Shown: positions 35,391 through 44,937 of the stretch, in pieces
How positions within the stretch are numbered: position 1 is the stretch's first letter
Layout of the letters: each line of letters begins with the position of its first letter
The notes under the pieces: model-generated
The model's database searches: none
Seen by the model: only the letters and a program-made list of their open reading frames with translations
Told to the model about the DNA's origin: nothing
Assembly (NCBI RefSeq): GCF_900104815.1
Contig: NZ_FNTD01000004.1
Coordinates: 3,054,501-3,118,500, forward strand
Length of the DNA stretch: 64,000 nt
Source: Streptomyces misionensis
GTDB taxonomy: Bacteria; Actinomycetota; Actinomycetes; Streptomycetales; Streptomycetaceae
Direction of reading: 5' to 3'
Program-made: the position numbers and the translations under genes

Positions 35391-36620
35391 ATGAGCCACG
35401 ACTCCACTGCCGCGCCGGAAGCCGCCGTCCGGAAGCTGTCCGGGCGTCGCCGCAAGGAGATCGTCGCGGTGCTGCTGTTCAGCGGCGGCCCCATCTTCGA
35501 GAGTTCCATACCGCTGTCGGTGTTCGGGATCGACCGCCAGGACGCCGGGGTGCCGCGCTATCGGCTGCTGGTGTGCGGCGGTGAGGAAGGACCCCTGCGG
35601 ACCACGGGGGGCCTCGAACTCACCGCGCCGCACGGGCTGGAGGCGATCTCCCGCGCCGGCACCGTCGTGGTACCGGCCTGGCGCTCGATCACCGCGCCGC
35701 CGCCGGAGGAGGCGCTCGACGCACTGCGCCGGGCGCACGAGGAAGGCGCCCGCATCGTGGGGCTGTGCACCGGCGCGTTCGTGCTGGCGGCGGCCGGACT
35801 GCTGGACGGCCGCCCGGCGACCACCCACTGGATGTACGCGCCGACGCTGGCCAAGCGCTATCCGTCGGTGCACGTCGATCCGCGGGAGCTGTTCGTCGAC
35901 GACGGCGACGTGCTCACCAGCGCGGGTACGGCGGCCGGAATCGATCTCTGTCTTCATATCGTGCGCACGGACCACGGCAACGAGGCGGCCGGTGCGCTCG
36001 CCCGGCGCCTGGTGGTCCCGCCGCGCCGGTCCGGCGGTCAGGAGCGCTATCTCGACCGGTCTTTACCGGAGGAGATCGGCGCCGACCCGCTCGCCGAGGT
36101 CGTCGCCTGGGCGCTGGAGCACCTCCACGAGCAGTTCGACGTGGAGACGCTGGCGGCCCGCGCGTACATGAGCCGCCGTACGTTCGACCGCCGGTTCCGC
36201 TCGCTCACCGGCAGCGCGCCGTTGCAGTGGCTGATCACCCAGCGGGTGCTCCAGGCGCAGCGGCTGCTGGAGACGTCGGACTACTCGGTGGACGAGGTGG
36301 CCGGCCGCTGCGGGTTCCGCTCGCCGGTCGCGCTGCGCGGGCACTTCCGCCGCCAGCTGGGCTCCTCGCCCGCCGCGTACCGGGCCGCCTACCGGGCCCG
36401 CCGGCCCCAGGGCGACAAGCCGGGTGAACCGGAGGCGGTCGGCGCACAGCCGCCGTCCGGTCAGCCGATGCCGTCCCCGGGCCTGCCGGGTCCCGGCCCG
36501 ATGGGCTCGGTGCCCTCGGTGCTGCACCCGGAGCGGGACAGCGGGGTGCCGATCCAGAGCCGGCGCACCGCGGCGGCCGGGGCGGTGACGCTGCTCCCCG
36601 GGCCGCGCGCCGGAAGCTGA
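35391..36620 (+). CDS. adpA: AdpA, central developmental regulator (AraC family)
   Basis: A 409-residue regulator of morphological development and antibiotic production. The N-terminal DJ-1/PfpI-like dimerisation domain spans about residues 22-185 (VAVLLFSGGPIFESSIPLSV, GLCTGAFVLAAAGLLDGRPA). Two AraC helix-turn-helix motifs lie at about 230-330 (FDVETLAARAYMSRRTFDRR, YSVDEVAGRCGFRSPVALRG). A Pro/Gly-rich tail follows. Codon 225 at nt 36063-36065 is TTA, between the two domains, the classic bldA-dependent position. The ATG lies after a long leader and no strong ribosome-binding site is obvious. Confidence 0.95.
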   Translation: MSHDSTAAPEAAVRKLSGRRRKEIVAVLLFSGGPIFESSIPLSVFGIDRQDAGVPRYRLLVCGGEEGPLRTTGGLELTAPHGLEAISRAGTVVVPAWRSITAPPPEEALDALRRAHEEGARIVGLCTGAFVLAAAGLLDGRPATTHWMYAPTLAKRYPSVHVDPRELFVDDGDVLTSAGTAAGIDLCLHIVRTDHGNEAAGALARRLVVPPRRSGGQERYLDRSLPEEIGADPLAEVVAWALEHLHEQFDVETLAARAYMSRRTFDRRFRSLTGSAPLQWLITQRVLQAQRLLETSDYSVDEVAGRCGFRSPVALRGHFRRQLGSSPAAYRAAYRARRPQGDKPGEPEAVGAQPPSGQPMPSPGLPGPGPMGSVPSVLHPERDSGVPIQSRRTAAAGAVTLLPGPRAGS

Positions 36621-36636
36621 CGGGTCCCGACGGTCG

Positions 36637-36676
36637 GGGAGCGGGGGCGGAGTCTTCGGGCTCCGCCCCCGCTCCC
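36637..36676. terminator. Terminator hairpin after adpA
   Basis: Perfect 16-bp stem GGGAGCGGGGGCGGAG / CTCCGCCCCCGCTCCC with an 8-nt loop, followed by TTCC. Confidence 0.9.
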
Positions 36677-36802
36677 TTCCCCCCGGCTCCCCCGCGATCG
36701 CACACGGCTCCCCCGCGGTTCTGCCCCGCGGCCGTCCTCTCGACCGCGGCCGGTACCGACGCGGGGCATCCCAAACGCTCAGGTCCGCCTTAGGGTGGTC
36801 GC

Positions 36803-37405
36803 ATGAACGATCGCATGGTGTGGATCGACTGCGAGATGACCGGCCTCTCGCTGTCCGACGACGCTCTCATCGAGGTGGCCGCCCTCGTCACCGACTCCGA
36901 GCTGAACGTACTCGGCGAGGGGGTGGACATCGTCATCCGCCCGCCGGAGCGGGCGCTGGAGACGATGCCGGAGGTGGTGCGTCAGATGCACACCGCGTCC
37001 GGGCTGCTCGCCGAGCTCCCGAACGGCACGACGCTCCAGGACGCCGAGGAGCAGGTCCTCGCGTACATCAAGGAGCACGTGAAGGAGCCGGGCAAGGCTC
37101 CGCTGTGCGGCAACTCGGTCGGCACCGACCGCGGCTTCCTGCTGCGGGACATGCCGACGCTGGAGGACTGGCTGCACTACCGGATCGTGGACGTCTCCTC
37201 GATCAAGGAGCTGGCCCGCCGCTGGTACCCGCGGGCGTACTTCAACAGCCCGGAGAAGAACGGCAACCACCGGGCCCTCGCCGACATCCGCGAGTCGATC
37301 GCCGAGCTGCGCTACTACCGCGAGGCCATCTTCGTGCCGCAGCCCGGGCCCGACTCGGACACGGCGCGGACGATCGCGGCCAAGCACGTGGTGCCGGCGA
37401 AGTAG
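36803..37405 (+). CDS. orn: Oligoribonuclease
   Basis: A 200-residue DEDDh 3'-5' exonuclease that degrades nanoRNAs and pGpG. The acidic residues are in VWIDCEMTGLSL, GNSVGTDRGFLLRDMP and NHRALADIRESI. The usual length of the family is about 180-200. In Streptomyces orn follows adpA, as here. Confidence 0.95.
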   Translation: MNDRMVWIDCEMTGLSLSDDALIEVAALVTDSELNVLGEGVDIVIRPPERALETMPEVVRQMHTASGLLAELPNGTTLQDAEEQVLAYIKEHVKEPGKAPLCGNSVGTDRGFLLRDMPTLEDWLHYRIVDVSSIKELARRWYPRAYFNSPEKNGNHRALADIRESIAELRYYREAIFVPQPGPDSDTARTIAAKHVVPAK

Positions 37406-37520
37406 TACGTCCGGGGGCCGTGGGGGGTGCGGCGCGAAAACCTGTGCGCGAGCACCCCTTCGGACCCTGTAGACTTCTTCTCGGCCGGTCGGGGAAACGA
37501 CAAGTTCCCACACCGGTCGT

Positions 37521-37594
37521 GGTGGGTGTAGCTCAGCTGGTAGAGCACCTGGTTGTGGTCCAGGATGTCGCGGGTTCGAGTCCCGTCACTCACC
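37521..37594 (+). tRNA. tRNA-His (anticodon GTG)
   Basis: Cloverleaf with acceptor GTGGGTG (37522-37528) pairing to CACTCAC (37587-37593), the extra G-1 of tRNA-His at 37521 opposite C73, anticodon stem CCTGG/CCAGG with anticodon GTG at 37555-37557, and T-loop TTCGAGT. CCA is not encoded. Confidence 0.96.
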
Positions 37595-37604
37595 CTGAAC
37601 GATC

Positions 37605-37640
37605 AGCCGGTGATTCCGTCGCACGACGGGATCACCGGCT
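37605..37640. terminator. Terminator hairpin after tRNA-His
   Basis: 16-bp stem AGCCGGTGATTCCGTC / GACGGGATCACCGGCT with one G-T pair and a 4-nt loop, followed by GTTTC. Confidence 0.85.
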
Positions 37641-37873
37641 GTTTCGCGTCCGGCCCCCGCGTTCCGCCGGACGACGGCGCGACGGCCGCGACCCGCTCGA
37701 CGACGATCACCCAGGGGTCGAGGCTCTCGTGCACCGCGTCCACGGCGCGGAGAGCCGTCGGATCGCCGCGGACCCGTCCCGCATCGCCTGCCGGCAGCCC
37801 GCGAGCACGTCCCCGCGACCCGGCCGCTCACGCCCGCACGGGCCGGACCGCCCGAGGCGCCCGAGGCGCCCGC

Positions 37874-38914
37874 TCAGGACGACGCCCGCGGCACCAGTTC
37901 CGTCGGCAGCACCGTGTGCCGCTGCCGCGGGCCGGTGCCGCCGGCCACCTCGGCCTGGAGCAGACTGATCATGGTCCGGCCCATCTGCTCGATGGGCTGG
38001 CGGACGCTGGTGAGGGGCGGGTCCATGTGGCGGGCGATGGCGGAGTCGTCGTAGCCGACCAGGGCGACGTCGTCGGGGATGCGGCGGCCCGCCTCGCGCA
38101 GCACCTGGCGGGCGCCGGCCGCCGTCACGTCCGAGCCGGCGAAGACCGCGTCCAGATCGGGGCGGCGCGACAGCAGGGCGGACATGGCCCGGCGGCCGCC
38201 CTCCTCGGTGAAGTCACCGGGTTCGACGAGGAGTTCGTCCGGCTCCTGGCCGGCCGCGCGCAGGGCGTCGCGGTAGCCGTCGACGCGGCGCTGGGCGCCG
38301 TACACGTCCGGGCGGCCGGTGATGTGGGCGATCCGGGTACGCCCCCGGGACAGCAGGTGCTCCACGGCCGCGCGGGCGCCGCCGTAGTTGTCCGAGTCCA
38401 CCGAGGTGAGCGTCTCCGCGGCCGAGCGCGGGCCGCTGATCACCGCCGGGATCTCCAGCTGGGCCAGCAGATCGGGCAGCGGGTCGTCGGCGTGCACCGA
38501 GACCAGCAGGACGCCGTCCACCCGGTGGGCCGCCAGGTACTGGGCCAGCCGCCGCCGTTCCCGGTCGTTGCCCGCGAAGATCAGCAGCAACTGCGTCTCG
38601 GTCTCGGCCAGTTCGGCCCCCACCCCGTGCAGCATGTCGGAGAAGTACGGCTCGGCGAAGAACCGGGTCTCCGGCTCGGGCACCACCAGGGCGATGGCGT
38701 CGGTGCGGTTGGCGGCCAGGGCGCGGGCCGCGGTGTTGGGGACGTAACCGAGTTCGGCGACCGCCGCCTCCACCGCGGCGCGGGTCGCGTCGCTGACCCG
38801 GGGCGAGCCGTTGATCACGCGCGAGACCGTGCCGCGGCCGACTCCGGCCCGCGCGGCGACCTCCTCCAGGGTCGGCCGCCGGCCGCCCCGGCCCCGTCCA
38901 CCGTTGACCGCCAT
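37874..38914 (-). CDS. LacI-family regulator, CebR-like paralogue
   Basis: A 346-residue repressor. The N-terminal LacI helix-turn-helix and hinge read TLEEVAARAGVGRGTVSRVI and NGSPRVSDATRAAVEAAVAE; a periplasmic-binding-type sensor domain follows (ALVVPEPETRFFAEPYFSDM, DAVFAGSDVTAAGARQVL). The recognition segment is the same as in the LacI protein at 44938, so both probably bind TGGGAGCGCTCCCA-like sites. It lies downstream of the first beta-glucosidase, separated by a terminator, so it is probably expressed on its own. Confidence 0.9.
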   Translation of the reverse strand: MAVNGGRGRGGRRPTLEEVAARAGVGRGTVSRVINGSPRVSDATRAAVEAAVAELGYVPNTAARALAANRTDAIALVVPEPETRFFAEPYFSDMLHGVGAELAETETQLLLIFAGNDRERRRLAQYLAAHRVDGVLLVSVHADDPLPDLLAQLEIPAVISGPRSAAETLTSVDSDNYGGARAAVEHLLSRGRTRIAHITGRPDVYGAQRRVDGYRDALRAAGQEPDELLVEPGDFTEEGGRRAMSALLSRRPDLDAVFAGSDVTAAGARQVLREAGRRIPDDVALVGYDDSAIARHMDPPLTSVRQPIEQMGRTMISLLQAEVAGGTGPRQRHTVLPTELVPRASS

Positions 38915-39033
38915 GGTCGCGCCTCCCGTTCGCCGCCCTCAGGCCAGGAATGTAACAGCAGGGGCCGAACCGCCCCCGCGCCCATCGTCCCTCGCCGGGC
39001 CGGCTCCGTTGCCCCCCGCCCCCGGGAACGCGC

Positions 39034-39065
39034 AGGGGCGCGGCCGGGATCACGGCCGCGCCCCT
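39034..39065. terminator. Terminator after the first beta-glucosidase gene
   Basis: Perfect 13-bp stem AGGGGCGCGGCCG / CGGCCGCGCCCCT with a 6-nt loop, placed at the end of the ceb operon on the minus strand. Confidence 0.85.
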
Positions 39066-39097
39066 CGGGCCCGTGGCCGGTCAGGCCCCCGCCTCGC

Positions 39098-40546
39098 TCA
39101 CCGGCCGGCCGGCAGCGCGTTGTCGCGGATCACGCCGGCGTACCAGTGGGCGCTCGCCTTGGGGATGCGGCGCTGGGTGGGGTAGTCGACGTAGACGGCA
39201 CCGAAGCGCTTCGAATAGCCGTAGGACCACTCGAAGTTGTCCAGCAGGGACCACAGGAAGTAGCCGCGGACGTCCGCCCCGTCGGCGATGGCCCGGTGCA
39301 CCGCCTCCAGGTGGCCGTGCAGATAGGCGATGCGCTGCGGGTCCTCGACCCGGCCCTCGGGGGAGGCGTAGTCGTCGAAGGCGGCCCCGTTCTCGGTGAC
39401 CATCAGCGGCAGCTGCGGGTGCGAGGCCGCGAGCCCGGTCAGCAGGGTGTGCAGCCCGTCGGCGTCGATGGCCCAGTTCATCGCGGTGAGCTGGTCGTTG
39501 GCGAGGTGGAAGGCGACGTCGTCGCAGCCGGTCCACGGGGAGTGCTCGCTGGCGCCGTGGCCGTCGTTCTTGGTGGTGCCGGCGCCCTCGGTGGCCAGGG
39601 AGACCACGGTGGGCGAGTAGTAGTTGACGCCGAGCACGTCGATCGGCCGGGAGATCTCCGCCAGGTCGCCGTCGTGCACCAGCTCGGACCAGTCGACGAG
39701 GTGCGCGGTGTCGGCGAGCAGGTCCTCGGGGTAGGCGCCGTCCAGGACCGGGCCGGTGAAGATCCGGTTGCCGACCGCGTCGATGCGGCGCGCGGCCTCG
39801 ACGTCGGCCGCGCTGTCGGTCAGCGGGCGCACCTGGTGCAGGTTGAGGGTGAGGGAGACCTGCGCGGACGACGGCAGGACCGAGCGCAGTGCCCCGACGG
39901 CCTTGCCGTGCGCGAGGTTGAGGTGGTGCGCGGCGCGCAGGGTGGCGGCCGGGTCGGTGCGGCCGGGCGCGTGCACGCCGGAGCCGTAGCCGAGGAAGGC
40001 GCTGCACCACGGTTCGTTGAGGGTGGTCCACACGCCGACCCGGTCGCCGAGGGCGCGGGCCATGATCTCGGCGTACTCGGCGAACCGGTGCGCGGTGTCC
40101 CGGTGCGGCCAGCCGCCGACGTCCTCCAGCTCCTGCGGCAGGTCCCAGTGGTACAGGGTGGCGACCGGGGTGATGCCCGCTTCGAGCAGCTCGTCGGTGA
40201 GCCTGCGGTAGAAGTCCAGGCCGCGCTCGACGGCGGGGCCGCGGCCGGTGGGCTGGACCCGCGACCAGGAGACGGAGAACCGGTACGCCTTGAGGCCGAG
40301 GTCCTTCATCAGCGCGACGTCGTCGCGGTAGCGGTGGTAGTGGTCGGCGGCGATGTCACCGGTGTCGCCGTTGCGGACCTTGCCGGGGGTGTGGCTGAAG
40401 GTGTCCCAGATGGAGGGGGTGCGGCCGTCCTCGGCGGCGGCCCCCTCCACCTGGTAGGCGGCGGTGGCGGCACCCCAGACGAAGCCCGGCGGGAACGAGG
40501 TGCTCGACGCCTGCTGGGCACTGGTCTCGGGTCGTACGGCGGTCAT
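39098..40546 (-). CDS. bglC: Beta-glucosidase (GH1), probably BglC
   Basis: A 482-residue cytoplasmic enzyme that hydrolyses imported cellobiose and cello-oligosaccharides to glucose. [20 protein letters not shown] starts the barrel; the acid/base glutamate is in [14 protein letters not shown] and the nucleophile in [26 protein letters not shown] closes the aglycone region. It lies 241 nt downstream of cebG on the same strand. A CebR-type box overlaps its ribosome-binding region, so it may be controlled separately from the transporter. Confidence 0.93.
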   Translation of the reverse strand: MTAVRPETSAQQASSTSFPPGFVWGAATAAYQVEGAAAEDGRTPSIWDTFSHTPGKVRNGDTGDIAADHYHRYRDDVALMKDLGLKAYRFSVSWSRVQPTGRGPAVERGLDFYRRLTDELLEAGITPVATLYHWDLPQELEDVGGWPHRDTAHRFAEYAEIMARALGDRVGVWTTLNEPWCSAFLGYGSGVHAPGRTDPAATLRAAHHLNLAHGKAVGALRSVLPSSAQVSLTLNLHQVRPLTDSAADVEAARRIDAVGNRIFTGPVLDGAYPEDLLADTAHLVDWSELVHDGDLAEISRPIDVLGVNYYSPTVVSLATEGAGTTKNDGHGASEHSPWTGCDDVAFHLANDQLTAMNWAIDADGLHTLLTGLAASHPQLPLMVTENGAAFDDYASPEGRVEDPQRIAYLHGHLEAVHRAIADGADVRGYFLWSLLDNFEWSYGYSKRFGAVYVDYPTQRRIPKASAHWYAGVIRDNALPAGR

Positions 40547-40548
40547 GG

Positions 40549-40562
40549 TGAGAGCGCTCCCA
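40549..40562. promoter_or_regulatory. CebR-type box at the bglC start
   Basis: Read on the minus strand, TGGGAGCGCTCTCA, one change from the perfect palindrome. It ends 2 nt before the ATG and contains the likely Shine-Dalgarno GGGAG. Confidence 0.8.
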
Positions 40563-40787
40563 AAGGTGGCGTGAGGAAGGGTACGGACGGTGGTCCGGCG
40601 GTGCGGGACCTGTGGTGGACGGGGGTCGGGGGAGGGAAAGGGCCGGGGCGTTGGTGAACGCCCGTCCGGTACGGCCCGCGCGCGGGGCGGGCCGGACAGT
40701 GTGCGGGTCGTACCGGACGGGCCGCAGGGGGCGGACGGCGGGACGTGCGGGGCGGGCCCGGCCGCGCGGGGCGCGGGCCCGCGGACC

Positions 40788-41696
40788 TCAGCCCTTGACG
40801 GCGCCCGCCATGATGCCGCCGACGATCTGCTTGCCGAAGACGATGAAGACGACCAGCAGCGGCAGCGTGCTGATCAGGGCTCCGGCCATGACGATGCTCT
40901 GGTCGGGGGTGTAGGAGGCGCTGAGCTGGCCGAGCGCCACCTGGATGGTCGGGTTCTCCTGGTTCAGCGCGAGGAAGGGCCAGAAGAAGTCGTTCCACGC
41001 CTGTACGAAGGTGAGCATGCCGAGCACCATCATCGCGGGCCGGGCCGCGGGCAGGACCACGTTCCAGACGATGCGGATGTTGTTCGCCCCGTCCACCTTG
41101 GCCGCCTCGATCAGCTCGTAGGGCAGGGCCTCCAGCAGGTACTGGCGCATGAAGAAGACACCGAAGGCGCCGACCAGGGTCGGGAAGATCACCGACTCCA
41201 GCTTGCCGCCCCACCCGATGTCGGACATCAGCATGAACAGCGGGACCACGCTGAGCTGCGGCGGGATGGTCAGGGTGGCGATGACCGCGGTCATCAGCAC
41301 GCCACGGCCGCGGAAGCGCATCTTGGCGAAGGCGTACCCGGCGAGGGTGCAGAAGAACAGGGTCGCGACGGTGATGCAGCCGGCCACGATCACGCTGTTG
41401 ACGATGGCCTTGCCCAGGTTTGCCTGCTCCCAGGCGGCCTGGAGGTTGCTCCACAGCCTGCCGCCCGGTATCAGCGGGGGCGGGGTGTCCAGGACCCGCT
41501 GCTGGTCGTGCGAGGCGGCCACCAGCGTCCAGTACAGCGGGAGGATCGAGCCCAGGCCGACGACGACGAGCGCGATGTAGGTGAACGGGCCGCCCTTGAG
41601 CTGCTGGCCGGCGCCGATCTTGAAGCGCCGGCGGCCCTTGCCCTCGTGGGCGAGGATGTCCGGCGCGGCGGTGTTGGTGGGACTGATCGTGGTCAT
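40788..41696 (-). CDS. cebG: Cello-oligosaccharide ABC transporter permease
   Basis: A 302-residue inner-membrane permease of the CUT1 family (MalG type). An N-terminal cytoplasmic stretch is followed by six predicted helices ([20 protein letters not shown] first); the ATPase-contacting EAA loop is seen in [20 protein letters not shown]. It pairs with the permease whose gene ends 14 nt upstream. The ATPase is not encoded here; in Streptomyces a shared MsiK usually serves such importers. Confidence 0.92.
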   Translation of the reverse strand: MTTISPTNTAAPDILAHEGKGRRRFKIGAGQQLKGGPFTYIALVVVGLGSILPLYWTLVAASHDQQRVLDTPPPLIPGGRLWSNLQAAWEQANLGKAIVNSVIVAGCITVATLFFCTLAGYAFAKMRFRGRGVLMTAVIATLTIPPQLSVVPLFMLMSDIGWGGKLESVIFPTLVGAFGVFFMRQYLLEALPYELIEAAKVDGANNIRIVWNVVLPAARPAMMVLGMLTFVQAWNDFFWPFLALNQENPTIQVALGQLSASYTPDQSIVMAGALISTLPLLVVFIVFGKQIVGGIMAGAVKG

Positions 41697-41710
41697 CGAT
41701 ATCGCTCCCG

Positions 41711-42703
41711 TCAGGCCGCGCTCTTGCGCACGAACCGGCCGACGATCCAGTTGATCAAGGCGATGAGCAGCAGCAGGACGAGCATCGCCCAGGCCACGGC
41801 GGCAGCCGGGCCCAGGTGCCCGAGCTTCCAGCCGTAGTTGTAGAGGTAGATGCTGAGCGTCTCGTACTGGTGCTCGCTGCCGCCGACGGAGCCGAGCGTG
41901 CCGCCCTGCAGCAGCAGCGGCTCACCGAACAGCTGCATGGAGCCGATCGTCGAGATGACGATGGTGAACAGGATCGTGGGCCGCAGCGCGGGGATCGTCA
42001 CCTTGCGGAACTGCTGCCAGCGCGTCGCTCCGTCGATCGAGGCGGCCTCGTACAGGTCGCTGGGCACCGCCTGCATGGCGGCGAGGTAGATCAGCGCGTT
42101 GTAGCCGGTCCAGCGCCAGATCACGATGACCGAGATGGCTATCTTCGAGGTCCACTCCCCGTTGCCCCAGTCGGTGTTGCCCGCGCCGAAGAAGTGCAGC
42201 ACCCAGTTGAGGACACCGCCGTCGGCCCGGAAGACCAGGGCGAAGACCAGCGCCGCGGTGGCCACCGAGGTGGCGTACGGGGTGAGGATGACCGTCCGCC
42301 AGAACGTGCTGGCGCGCAGCTTGTAGTTGAGCAGGTGGGCCAGCCCGAGCGCCACGAGGAGCTGCGGGACGGTGGAGAGGACGCCGATGATGAAGGTGTT
42401 GGCGACCGCCGTCCAGAACTCCGAGTCCTGGAGGATCTTGGAGAAGTTGTCGAAGCCGACCCACTGGGACTGGCTCAGGCTCGTCATCTCCACCCGGTGC
42501 AGGGCGATCCAGCCGGTGTAGAGGAGGGGGTAGAGCCCGAAGGCGCCGAAGACGAGGAAGAAGGGGGCGATGTAGGCGTACGGCGAGGCGAGGTCGTCGA
42601 AGCGCCACAGCCGGCTGCGCCACCCGCCGCGGCCGTTCGGCGCGGCGCCGGAGCCGCCGGGGGGCGGGGTGCTGGTACCCCGTACGGGGGTTGTCGTTGC
42701 CAC
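41711..42703 (-). CDS. cebF: Cello-oligosaccharide ABC transporter permease
   Basis: A 330-residue CUT1 permease (MalF type). GTG start at 42703 behind AAGGA. Six or more helices (YIAPFFLVFGAFGLYPLLYT, TVPQLLVALGLAHLLNY) and the EAA loop in EAASIDGATRWQQFRKVTIP. It forms the channel with CebG. It is separated from the binding-protein gene by 426 nt that contain hairpins. Confidence 0.92.
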   Translation of the reverse strand: MATTTPVRGTSTPPPGGSGAAPNGRGGWRSRLWRFDDLASPYAYIAPFFLVFGAFGLYPLLYTGWIALHRVEMTSLSQSQWVGFDNFSKILQDSEFWTAVANTFIIGVLSTVPQLLVALGLAHLLNYKLRASTFWRTVILTPYATSVATAALVFALVFRADGGVLNWVLHFFGAGNTDWGNGEWTSKIAISVIVIWRWTGYNALIYLAAMQAVPSDLYEAASIDGATRWQQFRKVTIPALRPTILFTIVISTIGSMQLFGEPLLLQGGTLGSVGGSEHQYETLSIYLYNYGWKLGHLGPAAAVAWAMLVLLLLIALINWIVGRFVRKSAA

Positions 42704-43129
42704 GAGGGAGTCCTTCCCTGAAGGTCTGGGCCGGGTACGGGGCGAGAGACGCGTTCGGGAACCGGGCGCCCGTCCGGCCGCTCCTTGTGCGGATGGACTG
42801 CAGTGCCGAGCGGCCCGCGCCGCGGCCTGACGTGCGTGCGGGGCCGGCCCCGGCGGGACCGGACGCCGGGTCCGGTCCCGCCGGGCACCGGCCTGGGGCC
42901 TGGTGCCTGCCCGGCCGGCGCTTCCCCGCCGGACGTGGCGGTCCGGCGGGAAGCGGCGGTCAGGGAGTGGTCCTGCCGAGCGTGGTGGTGCCGGTCCGGG
43001 TCCCGCTGTCCATGGCCCGGTGCCCGGCCCGCCCCGCTCGGCGGCCCCGCGCCCGCGACGGCGGCCGGCACACGGCTCCGCGCGGGCGGGGTGCGGGCGG
43101 CCGGTGGGGCCGCCCGCACCCGGCGGTCG
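42704..43129 (-). other. Long spacer between cebE and cebF with hairpins
   Basis: A 426-nt GC-rich gap inside what should be one operon. No reading frame looks like a gene. Besides the strong hairpin at 43091-43119, a bulged stem (CTTCCCCGCCGGA / TCCGGCGGGAAG) lies at 42921-42953. The spacer probably attenuates transcription or stabilises the cebE message. Confidence 0.6.
43091..43119 (-). terminator. Hairpin just after cebE
   Basis: Perfect 12-bp stem GTGCGGGCGGCC / GGCCGCCCGCAC with a 5-nt loop, 10 nt after the cebE stop. It may be a partial terminator or a 3' stabiliser. Confidence 0.75.
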
Positions 43130-44446
43130 TCAGCCGATCGCCTTGTCGATGGTGTCGGTGGCGTCCTTCCAGGCCTTGTCCGGCTTGGTGCCGCGCTGCT
43201 CCATGTTGTTGATCTGGGTGGAGATGGTGTCCTTGATCACGCCGTCCTTCTGACCGAGCACGGCCTCCGGGATGGAGTTGGCCTCGTCGGCGTAGATCTG
43301 CCCGATCGGGGCGTCGCTGAAGTACGGGAGCTTGGCGTTCTTCACGCTGGCCAGCTGGTACGCGCCCTTGTTGGACGGGAAGACGCCGACGGCCTTGAAG
43401 ACGGCGGCCTGCTGCTCGGGGGCGGTCAGCCACTTGACCAGCTCGATGGCCTCCTTGACGTGCTTGCCGCCCTTGGGCACGGCGAGGAAGGAGCCGCCCC
43501 AGTTGGCCGCGGTGGTGCCGGGGGCCCGGGAGATGTCCCACTTGCCCTTGTAGGCGTCACCGGAGTAGGTCGAGATCTGCGCGGCCATCCAGGCGGGGCA
43601 CACCACGGTGGCCACGGTGCCCTTGCGCAGCGCCGCCTGCCACGGGTCCTGGAACTGGGCCAGGCCGGCGCTGAGCTTCTTCGAGGCGGCCTCGGCGGCC
43701 AGGTTCCAGCCCTGCTTGACGGACGCGCTGTCCTTGTAGACCGGCTTGCCGGAGTTGTCGTAGTACTGCTGCGACGAGGAGCTGACGACCGCGTTGTACA
43801 TGGCGCTCGCGGAGTCCATGAACTTGGTGCCGGCGGGCGCCTTCTTCTGGTACTGCTCGCCCAGCTTGAGGTAGTCCTCCCAGCCGCCCGAGACCGCCTT
43901 CGCCACGGCCTCGCGGTCGGTGGGCAGGCCCGCCTTCTCGAACAGGTCCTTGCGGTAGCACAGGGACATCGGGCCGATGTCGGTGCCGGCGCCGATCACC
44001 GAGCCGTCCTGCGCGGTCGCCTGCTTCTCCTTCCAGGAGACCCAGTCGCTCACGTTGATCGACTTGCTGAGGTCCGCGAACTTGCCCGCCTGGGTGTCCA
44101 CGACCTCCTTGATGCGGCCGACCTCGATGCCCGTGACGTCGCCGAGACCGCTGCCCGAGTTCAACTGCTGAAGCAGCTTCGGGTAGTAGTCCTGCTCGTT
44201 GGCGGTGGTCTCCTCCTTGACGGTGATGTTCGGGTGGAGCTTGTGGTACTGCTCCAGCAGGCCGGCTTCCTTGTAGCCGAACTGGCCGAAGTCCGCCAGC
44301 TTGAGGGTGATGTTCCCGTTGGAGTCCGAGGCGTTCGAGTCGCCGTCGCTGCTGCAGCCGGTCAGCAGCACGGCGGAGGCCGCCAGGACCGCCGTGGCCA
44401 CGGCCGCCGCTCTGCGGCCGTGGCCGCCGGTACGGGTGATGCGCAT
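43130..44446 (-). CDS. cebE: Cello-oligosaccharide-binding lipoprotein
   Basis: A 438-residue extracellular solute-binding protein, family 1. The signal peptide ends in the lipobox LLTGC at about residue 31, so it is membrane-anchored outside. The mature part has LADFGQFGYKEAGLLEQY, YYPKLLQQLNSGSGLGDVTG and several surface-facing Trp residues fit for sugar stacking. AAGGAG precedes the ATG. It should deliver cellobiose and cellotriose to CebFG, under CebR control through the box at 44656. Confidence 0.92.
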   Translation of the reverse strand: MRITRTGGHGRRAAAVATAVLAASAVLLTGCSSDGDSNASDSNGNITLKLADFGQFGYKEAGLLEQYHKLHPNITVKEETTANEQDYYPKLLQQLNSGSGLGDVTGIEVGRIKEVVDTQAGKFADLSKSINVSDWVSWKEKQATAQDGSVIGAGTDIGPMSLCYRKDLFEKAGLPTDREAVAKAVSGGWEDYLKLGEQYQKKAPAGTKFMDSASAMYNAVVSSSSQQYYDNSGKPVYKDSASVKQGWNLAAEAASKKLSAGLAQFQDPWQAALRKGTVATVVCPAWMAAQISTYSGDAYKGKWDISRAPGTTAANWGGSFLAVPKGGKHVKEAIELVKWLTAPEQQAAVFKAVGVFPSNKGAYQLASVKNAKLPYFSDAPIGQIYADEANSIPEAVLGQKDGVIKDTISTQINNMEQRGTKPDKAWKDATDTIDKAIG

Positions 44447-44937
44447 TCCACTACTCCTTGTTCCAGTGGGGAACGGACCTCAGGAATCCGACCGCCGGCG
44501 TGCGACGGCCCGGACCTGCCCTCTCGGTTCGAGCAGCGGCCAGCCCACAGCGCTCGGCGTGCGATGAAGGTGCTGGTCAACGGCGTGTCAATGGGTGCAG
44601 AGGGAAGGACCTTTGGTGGTTTCAAGCCACGGGGGAACGAGCCCCGGTCACCCCGTGGGACCGCTCCCACGCGGCATGCCGGAAGACTCGTTGCTGCCGG
44701 GCCACGTGTCAAGACTTGAAAACGGCGTTGTTGCGCAAGCGTGTTCAGCACGTCACGTTTACGTTTCACCTGAGGGAACGTCAGATGCGCCGGGCGCCCG
44801 CCGCCGCCGCTCCGTTCGCCCAGGTCAGGGCGGTACCGGTCAGGGGAACGGTGGCGTCCGGCGAGGCGCCGGGCCGGTGGCCGGACTTTTCTGGGCCAGA
44901 ATGAGGCCACCCCCCACCAAGCACCGGAAGGTGAACG
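44447..44937. promoter_or_regulatory. Divergent cebE/cebR promoter region
   Basis: A 491-nt gap without a convincing gene. It holds one CebR-type box at 44656-44669 and, on the minus strand, TTGACA hexamers near 44585 and 44706 that may be -35 elements. The cebR side carries the repeated word ACGTTTAC/ACGTTTCA near 44756. Confidence 0.6.
44656..44669. promoter_or_regulatory. CebR-type box upstream of cebE
   Basis: TGGGACCGCTCCCA, one change from TGGGAGCGCTCCCA, extended to CGTGGGAcCGCTCCCACG. About 210 nt before the cebE start. Confidence 0.82.

Noticed and set aside
37641..37873. An 81-codon frame on the minus strand (37586-37831) covering the end of tRNA-His and the gap to the LacI gene.
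   Set aside because: It overlaps the tRNA and its terminator, is Arg/Gly-rich without motif, and lacks a ribosome-binding site.
42704..43129. Frames in the cebE-cebF gap (for example the start of a 644-codon plus-strand frame at 42785).
   Set aside because: They run on through cebE in antisense and show no family motif; the gap is better explained by hairpins.
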